Shown: positions 34,213 to 43,085, counted from the first letter of the stretch. The stretch is DNA of 48,271 nucleotides from Pseudomonas sp. GM48 (GCF_000282335.1 NZ_AKJM01000050.1:1-48271), one strand, 5' to 3'. Notes: a model not told the origin generated them from the sequence alone. Translations and numbers: made by a program.

Positions 34213-35871
34213 ATGAACAACAACAAGAAAGTTTCCGAATTGCCTTCCTCCACCGTCGATGTACTGATCGTCGGTAACGGTCCGGTAGGGGCGACAATCG
34301 CGGCGCTGCTCGGCCGCTACGGGGTCACGACCCTGGTGCTGGACAAGCTCCATGAAATCGTACTGATGCCTCGTGCCATTGCTCTGGACAACGAGGCTCT
34401 GCGCATCCTGCAACTCGCCGGATTGTCGGAGGATGCTTTCGAGAAGATCGTTATCCCTGAAGTGAAGATGCACTCTCCGGTCCTCGGGCAATTCGGTCGA
34501 GCCGATACTCAAGGGTGCATCGATGGCCATCCCAAGCTTGTGACGTTCTATCAACCCGACCTTGAGCGAGCGATGCGTGGCCAGGTTTCCCGTCTCAAAT
34601 CAGTGACCAGCCTCGGTGGTTTCGAGCTGGAGAGTCTGGTTGAGGACGCGGACGGCGTGGTCGCCACTGTACGGGATGAAAATGGGCAGCCGCATTCCGT
34701 TCGCGCCCAGTACCTGATCGGAGCGGATGGCGCCAGCTCCAGAGTCAGGGCACTGATCGGCCAGGAGTTCGAAGGGCAAACCTATGCAGAGGATTGGTTG
34801 ATTGTCGATGCCAGGAACCGGCATCAGTCAGCCATTGATCACATCGAGTTTATCTGTGATCCACGGCGGCCCACGCCGCACATGCCTGCCCCCGGTGGCA
34901 GGGAGCGTTGGGAATTCATGCTGCAGCCCGGCGAATCCCGGGAGGAGCTGGAAAGCCCGGAAAGCATCGCGCGGCTCATTGCGCCATGGGTCAATCCGCA
35001 GGAACTGGAAATCGAGCGCAAGGCGGTCTATCGATTCCACGCGCGTTGCTGCAATCGATTCAGCAAGGGACGTACTTTCCTCGTCGGCGACGCCGCACAC
35101 ATCACCCCTCCTTTTGTGGGACAAGGTCTCGTAGCGGGCCTGCGTGACGGCGCCAACCTTGCCTGGAAGCTGGCTTGGGTTCTCCGTGGCCATGCCGCGC
35201 CGGCGATACTCGATACCTATGATGCAGAACGCCGCCCGCATGCCCAGGCGATGATCAATCTGGCAAAACTCATGGGCCGCCTGGTAATGCCCAAGAACAG
35301 GATCGCGGCGTTCTTCATCCACGGCCTGATGCGTATGCTGGCGCTGACTCCAGCGACCAGAAGGTACTTCGAGCAACTGGATATCAAGCCGAAGAACACC
35401 TTCAAGCACGGCCTGTTCGTGCCGCATCGTCGGGGTGACAAGCTAGTACGTGGCAGCCTGTTTCCCCAAGCCTGGATTCGTACCCTGCAAAAGCAGATCA
35501 AACTGAGCGACGACGCACTGGGAGACAACCTGACCCTGGTTGGATTCGGTGTTGACCCGTTGTCACTGCTCACCACTGATCAGATCGTTTCCTGGGAAAA
35601 GATAGGGGGCCACTTCCTGGAGGTCAGACCCCGAGGTCAACGCTCCGGCGGCAGTTGTGACTTCATCGAAGACATGAACCATGACATCCTGCCGCTGGCG
35701 GCTAAAGGAACGCTGGTCGCCGTTCGTCCTGACCGTATCATCATGCACCATGCCCCCGGCGCAGAGGCAAGCAGACTCCTTCGAGACTGCCGAGCCCTGT
35801 TGATGAGCGATGACGCCACGCCTGACAACGTTTCGATTACCATCAACGAGCCGATTAAATTACGAGCCTGA
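34213..35871 (+). CDS. FAD-dependent aromatic hydroxylase, MhpA-like
   Basis: 552-residue class A flavoprotein monooxygenase. FAD dinucleotide fold: VLIVGNGPVGATIAALLGRY, with GxGxxG at residues 21-26. DG motif: YLIGADGASSRVR at about 168-180. GD motif: FLVGDAAHITPPFVGQGL at about 288-305, followed by DGANLAWKLAWVLRG. A C-terminal thioredoxin-like domain ends the chain, as in 3-(3-hydroxyphenyl)propionate hydroxylase (MhpA), its closest known type. The reaction expected is NAD(P)H- and O2-dependent ortho-hydroxylation of a phenol to a catechol. Two bases separate it from the TetR gene behind it. AACAACAACAAG at codons 2-5 looks like an Hfq/Crc target. The true substrate is unknown. Confidence 0.9.
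   Translation: MNNNKKVSELPSSTVDVLIVGNGPVGATIAALLGRYGVTTLVLDKLHEIVLMPRAIALDNEALRILQLAGLSEDAFEKIVIPEVKMHSPVLGQFGRADTQGCIDGHPKLVTFYQPDLERAMRGQVSRLKSVTSLGGFELESLVEDADGVVATVRDENGQPHSVRAQYLIGADGASSRVRALIGQEFEGQTYAEDWLIVDARNRHQSAIDHIEFICDPRRPTPHMPAPGGRERWEFMLQPGESREELESPESIARLIAPWVNPQELEIERKAVYRFHARCCNRFSKGRTFLVGDAAHITPPFVGQGLVAGLRDGANLAWKLAWVLRGHAAPAILDTYDAERRPHAQAMINLAKLMGRLVMPKNRIAAFFIHGLMRMLALTPATRRYFEQLDIKPKNTFKHGLFVPHRRGDKLVRGSLFPQAWIRTLQKQIKLSDDALGDNLTLVGFGVDPLSLLTTDQIVSWEKIGGHFLEVRPRGQRSGGSCDFIEDMNHDILPLAAKGTLVAVRPDRIIMHHAPGAEASRLLRDCRALLMSDDATPDNVSITINEPIKLRA
34216..34230 (+). promoter_or_regulatory. A-rich Hfq/Crc-type motif at hydroxylase start
   Basis: AACAACAACAAGAAA begins directly after the ATG and encodes the Asn/Lys run at residues 2-6. 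It contains three overlapping AANAANAA units. A motif inside the first codons is a known position for Hfq/Crc translational repression. Confidence 0.4.
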
Positions 35872-35873
35872 TC

Positions 35874-36521
35874 ATGCATTCCCCCACTCATCCTTTAGAA
35901 GCTGCTGCGCCAGAACCTCTCACCAGGGGCCACAAGAAGCGTGAGCGCACCCGTCGCGGTCTGGTGGACGCGGCATTACGGCTTATTGCACGTAAGGAGG
36001 TGGGGGAGATTGCATTGTTCGAGGTAGCCGCAGAGGCTGCGGTATCCAACGGCACCATCTACAACTATTTCCGAACGCGCGACGAAGTACTCGAAGCGGT
36101 GGGTATTGCCATGGCCACCGAGTTCTCTGACGCCATTTCCGTCATGAACTCGGACGTGCATTGCGGTGCGCAGCGGCTTTCGATTGGTGTTCGCATGTTT
36201 GTATGCCGGGCCGCTGCCGACCACCAATGGGCGAATGCGCTGTTGCGCATCATCCATTTCGACCAGGCAATGCGCTCGCGTTTGGCTGCCCATGTACTTG
36301 GCGATCTGCGTGAGGGGCTGCGTGCGGGGACTTTGGCTTATGAGGACGAGGGGGTCGCCCTGGATTTAGTCTTATCGTGCACAACCGGAGCAATGCGCTC
36401 CGTTGTCGAGGGCCGTGCAGTGGCGGGGCACGATTTGCGGGTCGCCGAAATGATTCTCCAGGCTCTGGGCGTTACACCCGCCAGAGCCAGGAGGATCGCT
36501 GGAAAACCCCTACCCGCCTGA
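35874..36521 (+). CDS. TetR-family transcriptional regulator
   Basis: 215-residue regulator. Its helix-turn-helix is RTRRGLVDAALRLIARKEVG, EIALFEVAAEAAVSNGTIYN, YFRTRDEVLEAVG (about residues 25-78). The ligand-binding part includes an MRSVVEG helix late in the chain. It starts two bases after the hydroxylase stop, so both are on one transcript and it probably adjusts the expression of that operon. It is related in layout to the second TetR of the island at 38129, and both end in LGVxPxxAR-like tails. Its stop abuts the stop of the convergent reductase gene. Confidence 0.9.
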   Translation: MHSPTHPLEAAAPEPLTRGHKKRERTRRGLVDAALRLIARKEVGEIALFEVAAEAAVSNGTIYNYFRTRDEVLEAVGIAMATEFSDAISVMNSDVHCGAQRLSIGVRMFVCRAAADHQWANALLRIIHFDQAMRSRLAAHVLGDLREGLRAGTLAYEDEGVALDLVLSCTTGAMRSVVEGRAVAGHDLRVAEMILQALGVTPARARRIAGKPLPA

Positions 36522-37778
36522 TCAGATGTCTTTCTTGATCTGACAGGCGTTATTAATCCATTGCCGATAACGCTTCGCCTGGCGTCGGGATTTCAGCTGA
36601 TTGCAGATCAATGCCATGAGTGGCGACGTCCCGGGTCGTGTTCGTTTCCCTTGGCTCAGCAAGCCAAGTTGTTTCTTGATCAACGACGCCACTGCAAGCG
36701 ACGCCAGCGCCTTGTTCTTCCAGCGGACTACGACGGGCTCCACTTCGGTGTCCTGGCCTGCCATCCACTTTCTGGGCAGGGTCGGCTCGATTGCCAACGC
36801 CGTGGCAAGCCCGACCATCGACACCGAGCCGCTCACCACTCGCTCCGCGACTTCCTTTCTTCGCACTCCGCCGGTGACCATCAGCGGCATGCGCGCGATT
36901 TCTCCAATCTTCTCCGCGAATTCGAGAAAATAGGCTTCTCGAGCCAATCGACTGCCATCGCGGGTCTGCCCCTGCATTGCCGGGCTTTCGTAGCTGCCAC
37001 CTGACAACTCGACCAGATCGACCGCCTTGGCGTTAAGCATTTCCACTACGCGAGCTGCATCCTCGGCATCGAATCCGCCGCGCTGAAAATCCGCGGAATT
37101 GAGCTTCACAGCGACACAAAAGATCGGCGCCACACGCTGACGTATTGCATCAATGGTGCGCAGGAGAATTTGCGCGCGGTTTTCCAGGCTCCCGCCCCAA
37201 CCGTCGTTACGCTGGTTGGTCAAGGGCGAAAGGAATTGGCTGAACAGGTAGCCATGCGCTGCGTGAATCTCCACGCCGGTGAATCCGGCACGCTCTGCCA
37301 ACACCGCCGCTTGGGTATAGCGCCCAATCAGTTCTTCGATCTCCTGCTCATCCAAAGCCCTGGGCGGCACAAACGCTTTTGAAAGTCCGGGTATATCGAC
37401 CGCAACCGCGGAAGGGCCCCTTGCCGGCTGCCCCATGGATGCCAATAGCTGGCGTCCGGGGTGATTGATTTGCATCCAGGCCTGGGCTCCACGACTGCGG
37501 CAGGCATCGGCCCATAGTCGAAAATTCTTCAGGTTCCGATCGTCCTCAAACACCACGCCAGCGGGTCCAGTCAAGGCGTGGCGATCAACCATGACGTTGC
37601 CAGTGATGATCAGACCGACCCCACCCTCCGCCCAGCGCCGATAGAGCTTGACCAGCGCTTCCCCAGGAGCGTGATCCTCATTGGCAAGGTTCTCCTCCAT
37701 GGCAGCCTTGGCAATTCGGTTTGGAATCACCGTGCCGTTAGGCAATCGAAGCGGTTTGAAGAGCTTTGAGCCGGTCAT
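36522..37778 (-). CDS. NADH:flavin oxidoreductase, old yellow enzyme family
   Basis: 418-residue FMN-dependent TIM-barrel oxidoreductase. N-terminal LFKPLRLPNGTVIPNRIAKA; substrate-site segment WMQINHPGRQLLA; active-site GVEIHAAHGYLFSQFLSPLT with the His pair, then NQRNDGWGGSLENRAQILLR; FMN-phosphate region LMVTGGVRRKEVAERVV. There is no second flavin/iron-sulfur domain, so it is a single-domain ene-reductase-like member. AAGGA precedes the start at 37778. It probably reduces an activated double bond of the island's substrate or an intermediate. It is divergent from the second TetR gene across a gap with two palindromes. Confidence 0.9.
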   Translation of the reverse strand: MTGSKLFKPLRLPNGTVIPNRIAKAAMEENLANEDHAPGEALVKLYRRWAEGGVGLIITGNVMVDRHALTGPAGVVFEDDRNLKNFRLWADACRSRGAQAWMQINHPGRQLLASMGQPARGPSAVAVDIPGLSKAFVPPRALDEQEIEELIGRYTQAAVLAERAGFTGVEIHAAHGYLFSQFLSPLTNQRNDGWGGSLENRAQILLRTIDAIRQRVAPIFCVAVKLNSADFQRGGFDAEDAARVVEMLNAKAVDLVELSGGSYESPAMQGQTRDGSRLAREAYFLEFAEKIGEIARMPLMVTGGVRRKEVAERVVSGSVSMVGLATALAIEPTLPRKWMAGQDTEVEPVVVRWKNKALASLAVASLIKKQLGLLSQGKRTRPGTSPLMALICNQLKSRRQAKRYRQWINNACQIKKDI

Positions 37779-37931
37779 TTTCTGTCCTTCAGCTAATGAA
37801 AAGTCGGCCAGCCATCGCTAAGGGTCATACCGTTGAGCACCGTCCGAACAGTACTTGCTCAAGTTGTTGAGGTCCCGGTTTACATCGATGGGCCGGCTTG
37901 ATGACCTGCCGGGAAGGCGAGCCACAAACAC

Positions 37932-37963
37932 GACACAGCTGAACACGCGTGTTCAGCTGTGTC
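37932..37963. promoter_or_regulatory. 32-bp perfect palindrome, predicted TetR operator O1
   Basis: Positions 37932-37963 equal their own reverse complement over all 32 bases, centred on GAACACGCGTGTTC. It lies 154 bases upstream of the leftward reductase start and 166 bases upstream of the rightward TetR start. The half-site CTGAACAC recurs in O2. Confidence 0.8.
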
Positions 37964-38068
37964 AATGTATAGGGCCCTCCATTGATCCTGTACATCAAGC
38001 AACCATTGCGTTTTTCGGGTGTATAACGGTTTTTTTTGAGGTTGGCGTACTTGAGCGGAAAAACTTTG

Positions 38069-38097
38069 TTGACGCCAGCTGAACACAGGTGTTCAAT
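38069..38097 (+). promoter_or_regulatory. TetR promoter with operator O2
   Basis: TTGACG (38069-38074), 17 bases, then TTCAAT (38092-38097) make a promoter for the TetR gene. Inside it, TGAACAC (38080-38086) and GTGTTCA (38089-38095) form an inverted repeat sharing the half-site of O1, so a bound regulator would cover the -10 and repress its own gene. Confidence 0.6.
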
Positions 38098-38128
38098 CAG
38101 ATCACAAGGTAATCCTGGAGAGAGAACC

Positions 38129-38743
38129 GTGGAATCCCTAAATCCAACGCAGCGCCGCATTCATCAAGCCGCCTTTCGCCTGTTCGCTGAAAGAGGCACC
38201 TCACAAGTGAACATTCTCGACCTTGCACAAGAGGCAGGAGTGGCGCGCGGAACGGTCTATAGCAACATCGACAGCATGGAAAGCCTGTTCGAGGCAGTCG
38301 CCAGCCATCTTGCGAGGGAGATGCATGAGCGCGTCAACAAGAGCTTCAACTCCCTCTCCGATCCGGCTCAGCGCCTTGCCAATGGCATTCGATTCTTCAT
38401 TCGTCGAGCGCACGAAGACTCCCAGTGGGGCGCATTCATACATAAATTCGCCATGAGCAATTCTTCGTTGCGCGAAATGTTTAGCAGCCAAGCGACTACG
38501 GATCTTCTGGGCGGGCTTTCCACTGGTCGCTACACGTTTGCGCAGGAGCAATTGCTCTCAGTACTGACGCTGATATCGAGCAGCGTCCTGGGCTCGATTT
38601 TCCTGGTACTGGAAGGCCACAGAACGTGGCGCGAATCGGGCTCTGACACCGCCGAACTGGTACTGCGGGCATTGGGCGTGTCGCCAGAGGAGGCTCGTGC
38701 GCTGGCGACCAAAGAGTTGCCGGCACTTCCGTCTCTCGACTGA
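38129..38743 (+). CDS. TetR-family transcriptional regulator
   Basis: 204-residue regulator starting at GTG 38129 (GGAGAG upstream). The open frame extends further upstream but across the operator region. Helix-turn-helix: RRIHQAAFRLFAERGTSQVN, ILDLAQEAGVARGTVYSNID (about residues 9-48). The C-terminal domain is all-helical. It stands at the head of the dioxygenase/hydrolase/ligase operon and is divergent from the reductase; the palindromes O1 and O2 in that gap are its likely targets. Confidence 0.9.
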   Translation: MESLNPTQRRIHQAAFRLFAERGTSQVNILDLAQEAGVARGTVYSNIDSMESLFEAVASHLAREMHERVNKSFNSLSDPAQRLANGIRFFIRRAHEDSQWGAFIHKFAMSNSSLREMFSSQATTDLLGGLSTGRYTFAQEQLLSVLTLISSSVLGSIFLVLEGHRTWRESGSDTAELVLRALGVSPEEARALATKELPALPSLD

Positions 38744-38769
38744 GCACCTGACTGACTCAACTACACAAC

Positions 38770-38789
38770 ACCCCTGGTTTTTCAGGGGT
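38770..38789 (+). terminator. Hairpin between TetR and dioxygenase-like genes
   Basis: ACCCCTG (38770-38776) and CAGGGGT (38783-38789) pair around GTTTTT. No T run follows, so it may only reduce read-through from the regulator into the catabolic operon. Confidence 0.4.
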
Positions 38790-38817
38790 TCGGGACAGCT
38801 TTGCCCTAAAAACCCGG

Positions 38818-38843
38818 AAAACAAGAACAATGAACAACAAAAA
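38818..38843 (+). promoter_or_regulatory. A-rich Hfq/Crc-type motifs at dioxygenase-like gene start
   Basis: AAAACAAGAACAA ends at the A of the ATG (38830) and AACAACAAAAA follows at 38833-38843. Both hold AANAANAA units over the translation start, the arrangement expected for catabolite repression by Hfq and Crc. Confidence 0.4.
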
Positions 38844-39921
38844 CGAATTGCACCGGCTGGCAACACAACATCCCGCCCGGCATCCGCAGCCGACGGTGAA
38901 GGCCCAGGATCTGACTCACCTGATCTTTCAAAGGCCGGACTTGAATGAGGCGGCGCGCTTCCTGACCGACTTCGGCCTGACGGTAAGTCGGCAGGACGCC
39001 GATACGCTCTATCTACGGGCCACCGACGCCACTTCATATTGTTACCGTGTCCATCGGGCCGACCATGCATGTTTTATCGGGTTCGGACTCGCAGTCCAGT
39101 CTCTGGAGGATCTGGAAAAGCTCACTCGAATCCCGGGTGCGTCATCGGTAGAGCAGTCGGAACATCCTGGCAAAGGGCATTACGTCAGGCTGACTGATCC
39201 GTCCGGTTTCATTGTGGAAGCCGTTTGCGACCAGATTCCAGGCAAGTCTCTGGCACATAGAGCTCCTCTGCACTGGAATCTGGCGCACGAGCAACCGCGA
39301 ATCAACGCCACGCAGCGCCCGCCGATTGCTCCCCCTGAAGTACTGAGACTTGGCCACATCGTGATCGAAGTGGCTGACTATCAGGCAACCTGTGCCTGGT
39401 ATACACAGCATTTCGGGTTTATTCCCAGCGATGTGCAAGTAATCCCCGACGGCACGCCTATCGTCACTTTCATGCGTCTTGATCTCGGTGACATTCCCAC
39501 GGCTCACCATACGCTCGCGATTGCGCAAGGGTTCATGGCCACCTATAGCCATAGCGCCTATGAAGTCGTCGATGCAGACGCGGTGGGAATGGGACAGCGC
39601 GTCCTGCGCGAGCGCGGCTGGGAGCACTCATGGGGAATCGGCCGACACATTCTGGGCAGTCAGATCTTCGATTACTGGCAAGACCCATGGGGCGATAAGC
39701 ACGAGCATTACTGCGACGGGGATATTTTCACGGCCACTCGGCCTACCGGCATTCATCCCGTGAGTCCCGAGGCAATGGCGCAGTGGGGGCAGCGTATGCC
39801 CAAGAGCTTTACCAAACCCAGGATGAGCTTCAGCAATGTGCGTGCGCTGATCCGCAACCTGCGACGCAGCCCGGACTTAACCATTCGCAAGTTGATAACA
39901 CTCATGCGGATGTTCGGGTAG
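38830..39921 (+). CDS. VOC-fold extradiol dioxygenase-like protein
   Basis: 363-residue protein with two vicinal-oxygen-chelate modules, as in type I extradiol dioxygenases (BphC/HsaC/MhpB-like). Module 1 is at about residues 27-145 (DLTHLIFQRPDLNEAARFL, HYVRLTDPSGFIVEAV). Module 2 is at about 175-300 and holds the probable iron ligands: His in LRLGHIVIEVADY, His in TYSHSAYEVVD, and an acidic residue in WGDKHEHYCDGD. The sequence HILGSQIFDYWQDPWGDKHE is typical of the catalytic module. About 60 basic residues trail the second module. It would open the ring of a catechol made by the hydroxylase. First gene of an operon with the FAH-family hydrolase and CoA ligase. Glyoxalase-type activity is an alternative. 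Confidence 0.85.
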   Translation: MNNKNELHRLATQHPARHPQPTVKAQDLTHLIFQRPDLNEAARFLTDFGLTVSRQDADTLYLRATDATSYCYRVHRADHACFIGFGLAVQSLEDLEKLTRIPGASSVEQSEHPGKGHYVRLTDPSGFIVEAVCDQIPGKSLAHRAPLHWNLAHEQPRINATQRPPIAPPEVLRLGHIVIEVADYQATCAWYTQHFGFIPSDVQVIPDGTPIVTFMRLDLGDIPTAHHTLAIAQGFMATYSHSAYEVVDADAVGMGQRVLRERGWEHSWGIGRHILGSQIFDYWQDPWGDKHEHYCDGDIFTATRPTGIHPVSPEAMAQWGQRMPKSFTKPRMSFSNVRALIRNLRRSPDLTIRKLITLMRMFG

Positions 39922-39931
39922 AGCTGCCGCC

Positions 39932-41053
39932 ATGTCGGGTAACTCAACCCGGTATGGCCGGCGGGATGTGCTCAAAGCCGGTGCCTTGATCGCCGGCGGC
40001 TCGTTGGTCTACAGCGTTGCCAGCCCCCCTTCAGAACAACACCACAGTTCCCACGCCACCGAACGCGGGACAAACGCCGCTCCAGGAGTACCTTCAATGT
40101 CTGCTGTACATGTAGTCCGCTTTGAATTCGAGAACGGTATCCACTGGGGCGTGCTTCGCCAGGGCCGTATCACGCTCATCCCCGGTGTTTTTGAAACCAC
40201 CGGTGATTTCATCCGCCAGAACAGTATTGACGACCTCGCTCAACTGAAAGGTTCGGAGCTGGATGAGAGCGCAGTAAAACTGCTATCGCCGGTGACCCGC
40301 AACCAGCAGTTCGTCTGCCAGGGCGCCAATTACCGTCAGCACATGATTGAGTCGGGCATGGATCCGGATGCGAAGAAATTCAACATGATCTTCACCAAGG
40401 CGACGAGTTGCCTGGTGGCGGCTGACAGCGACCTGATCAAGCCGCGTACCGTGCGTTTCCTCGACTACGAGATTGAACTGGGGCTTGTGATGAAACGCGC
40501 GATCACCGGTTCCGTGTCTGTCACTGACGCCAATCTGCATGAGTTCATCGCAGGCGTCGTCATTGTCAATGACTACTCGGCCCGCGACATTCAGATTCCC
40601 CAGATGCAGTTCTACAAGGGCAAGAGTTTCCGCACATTTGGTCCGGTCGGTCCTTACCTCTGCCTTCTGGATGTCAAGGACATGCATTACCTGAAAGCTT
40701 TGCAGCTGCGCCTGACGGTCAACGACCAGGTGCGACAAAGCGACAGTACGGCCAACCTGGTTTACGGTCCCGCTGAAACCCTTACCGAACTCTCCGCAGT
40801 GCAAGATCTCGCCGTTGGAGATCTGATTGCCACCGGTACTCCTGCCGGCTGTGCGCTTACGATACCGTCGCCTGCGAAACAGCGCATCGCAGCCCTGATG
40901 CCAGAGGCCACCAAGTGGAAGCTTTTTCTCAAGGCGCAGGAAGGGCGGTCTCAGTATCTCAAGCCAGGAGACGTCGTCGAAGCGCGCATTAGGAGCGTTG
41001 ATGGCGTGATTGATCTGGGTGTGCAACGCAACCGAGTCGTAGGGGAAGCCTGA
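39932..41053 (+). CDS. Fumarylacetoacetate hydrolase family protein with optional Tat-like leader
   Basis: 373 residues from ATG 39932. The catalytic domain (about residues 100-370) is typical of the family: LDYEIELGLVM with the metal-binding Glu pair, VIVNDYSARDIQ, GKSFRTFGPVGPYL and IATGTPAGCAL. It fits hydrolysis of a ring-cleavage product. The N-terminus is unusual: YGRRDVLKAGALIAGGSLVY looks like a Tat signal, then a His/Ser-rich linker to Met56. An internal ATG at 40097 (MSAVHVVRFEFENG) has a perfect AGGAG eight bases upstream and would give a normal cytoplasmic 318-residue enzyme. Ten bases after the dioxygenase-like gene; two bases before the ligase. Confidence 0.9.
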   Translation: MSGNSTRYGRRDVLKAGALIAGGSLVYSVASPPSEQHHSSHATERGTNAAPGVPSMSAVHVVRFEFENGIHWGVLRQGRITLIPGVFETTGDFIRQNSIDDLAQLKGSELDESAVKLLSPVTRNQQFVCQGANYRQHMIESGMDPDAKKFNMIFTKATSCLVAADSDLIKPRTVRFLDYEIELGLVMKRAITGSVSVTDANLHEFIAGVVIVNDYSARDIQIPQMQFYKGKSFRTFGPVGPYLCLLDVKDMHYLKALQLRLTVNDQVRQSDSTANLVYGPAETLTELSAVQDLAVGDLIATGTPAGCALTIPSPAKQRIAALMPEATKWKLFLKAQEGRSQYLKPGDVVEARIRSVDGVIDLGVQRNRVVGEA

Positions 41054-41055
41054 CG

Positions 41056-42957
41056 ATGATGGTGCGATCACTGAACGACATTGAACGTATCGAGCAGGTC
41101 CCGTTGGCAGAGCGTAGCCTGGCTTCCAGCACCTATGAAGCACTGACACGGACAGCCAGGCTCAGCCCCAACGCGCCCGCACTGAGTTTCTTCGCCGACG
41201 CCAGCTGCTTCAGGAATACCCACCACTGGAGCTATGCCGAACTCGTCGAAGATATCACTCGCGCGGCGAATGCCTTCCATGACCTGGGCATTACCCCGGG
41301 TGAAGTACTGGCCTTCATCCTGCCCAACCTGCCGGAAACCCACTTCACCATCTGGGGGGGTGAAGCGGCCGGTGTCGTCATGGCGATCAATCCGCTCCAG
41401 GAGGCCAAACAGATGGCTGCCCTGCTACGGGCCGCCAAGGCCAGCGTGGTGGTAACGCTCGCGCCGACCCCGGGCAGCGACCTGTGGCCCAAGCTGGCCT
41501 CTCAGCTCGATCAACTTCCCGAGATCAAGCACGTCGTTTGGGTTGGCATGGGACCCTACGTTGATGTCGCTCAGCGTGAATCCCTTGAATCCCTGGCAGA
41601 GAAAGAGCGTGAGTTGCACAGGGGCGCCACGATTCACGAATTACGCACGTTGATGGACGCTCAGCCAGGCACACAACTGAAGAGTGCCCGGCTGTTCCGC
41701 CCTGAGGATCGTTCCTCTTACTTCTGCACCGGCGGTACCACCGGGCTGCCCAAGATTGCGATGCGTACGCACGGGGCGGAGGTCTTCAACGCGTGGGCCA
41801 TGGACACGCACATGCAGCCACACGGGAGTGGCCAGGTTATTTTCTGCGGGTTGCCGCTGTTCCACGTAAATGCACAGCTGGTGACAGGCCTGATGCCTTG
41901 GAGCCAAGGTGACCATGTCATCCTCGGCACGCCGCAGGGTTATCGTGGTGAGGGTGTGATCCCGCGCTTCTGGGAGATGGTTGAGCACTTCGGCATCAAC
42001 TTCTTCTCGGGTGTTCCTACTGTCTATTCCGCACTTTTGCAAAATGAGCTGGAAGGCCGCGACCTGTCCAGCCTTCGTTATGCCATGTGTGGTGCCGCGC
42101 CGATGCCGGTCGAACTTTTCCGGGAATTCGAAGGCCGGACCGGGGTAAAGATCCTCGAAGGCTATGGACTCACGGAAGGCGCATGCGTCTCCTCGGTCAA
42201 TCCACCCCATGGCGAGCGCTACATCGGCTCCATCGGTATACGGATTGCCTACCAGGACATGCGCGCAGTCTTGCTCGATGACTCGGGAGAATATCTGCGC
42301 GATGCCAAAAACGACGAAATTGGCCTGATCACCATCACGGGTCCGAACCTGTTCGAGGGTTACGTTGAGGAAAGCCATAACCGGGGCCTGTGGATCGAAA
42401 TCAATGGTCAGCGTTGGCTGAATACAGGCGATCTGGGGCGCCAGGATGAAAATGGCTATTTCTGGCTGACCGGGCGCAAAAAGGAACTGATCATCCGCGG
42501 CGGCCACAATATCGATCCCAAACAAATCGAGGAGGCTTTGCAGGCCCACCCAGCGGTGGCGTTGGCGGCCGCCATCGGCAGCCCGGACGCCTATTCGGGC
42601 GAAGTCCCGGTCGCCTACGTACAACTGCGACCAGGCCACGTCTGCAATGTTGAAGAACTTGAGCAGTTTGCTCAGCACCACATCAGTGAGCGGGCGGCCA
42701 TTCCCAAGCGGATCGAAATCCTCGACGCACTGCCATTGACTGCGGTTGGCAAGATCTTCAAGCCCGCTTTGCAGCAGCGCGAGGTGGCCCGAGTAATTCG
42801 GCAGGAAGTGGAACGCATGTGTCTGAAGGACATTGCAGTGGAAGTGATTCAGCACGAACAACGTGGGTTAGTCGCCTGCATCCGGGCCGGGAGAAATCAA
42901 GAGTCCCTGGCCCTCCTTCTAGGTCGCTATAGCTTTCAGGTGGAGTGGCTCAAATGA
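41056..42957 (+). CDS. AMP-forming acyl-CoA synthetase
   Basis: 633-residue ANL-superfamily ligase. ATP-binding motif YFCTGGTTGLPKIAMRTHG at about residues 220-240; A5 motif ILEGYGLTEGACVSSVNPPH; A7/A8 region NTGDLGRQDENGYFWLTGRK followed by KELIIRGGHNIDPKQIEEAL; and the C-terminal Lys in LPLTAVGKIFKPALQQRE. About 45 residues beyond that Lys form an unrecognised tail. It resembles long-chain fatty-acid/aryl ligases and should activate the carboxylic acid released by ring cleavage or the side chain of the substrate. Start ATG 41056 is directly followed by a second ATG. Third gene of the operon, ended by the terminator at 42984. Confidence 0.92.
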   Translation: MMVRSLNDIERIEQVPLAERSLASSTYEALTRTARLSPNAPALSFFADASCFRNTHHWSYAELVEDITRAANAFHDLGITPGEVLAFILPNLPETHFTIWGGEAAGVVMAINPLQEAKQMAALLRAAKASVVVTLAPTPGSDLWPKLASQLDQLPEIKHVVWVGMGPYVDVAQRESLESLAEKERELHRGATIHELRTLMDAQPGTQLKSARLFRPEDRSSYFCTGGTTGLPKIAMRTHGAEVFNAWAMDTHMQPHGSGQVIFCGLPLFHVNAQLVTGLMPWSQGDHVILGTPQGYRGEGVIPRFWEMVEHFGINFFSGVPTVYSALLQNELEGRDLSSLRYAMCGAAPMPVELFREFEGRTGVKILEGYGLTEGACVSSVNPPHGERYIGSIGIRIAYQDMRAVLLDDSGEYLRDAKNDEIGLITITGPNLFEGYVEESHNRGLWIEINGQRWLNTGDLGRQDENGYFWLTGRKKELIIRGGHNIDPKQIEEALQAHPAVALAAAIGSPDAYSGEVPVAYVQLRPGHVCNVEELEQFAQHHISERAAIPKRIEILDALPLTAVGKIFKPALQQREVARVIRQEVERMCLKDIAVEVIQHEQRGLVACIRAGRNQESLALLLGRYSFQVEWLK

Positions 42958-42983
42958 TCCTGACTTCGTAAGTTCGGCACCTC

Positions 42984-43014
42984 GGTCCTGGCAGTAGTCG
43001 GCCAGGGCCTTTTT
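42984..43014 (+). terminator. Rho-independent terminator after CoA ligase
   Basis: GGTCCTGGC (42984-42992) pairs with GCCAGGGCC (43001-43009) with one G-U, followed by five T. It separates the enzyme operon from the channel gene. Confidence 0.85.
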
Positions 43015-43085
43015 CACAACTTCGATCAACGCCAACCGGCACTGCCAAGTGCACCGGAAGGCGAAGCCTTGCCTGCGCACCAATC

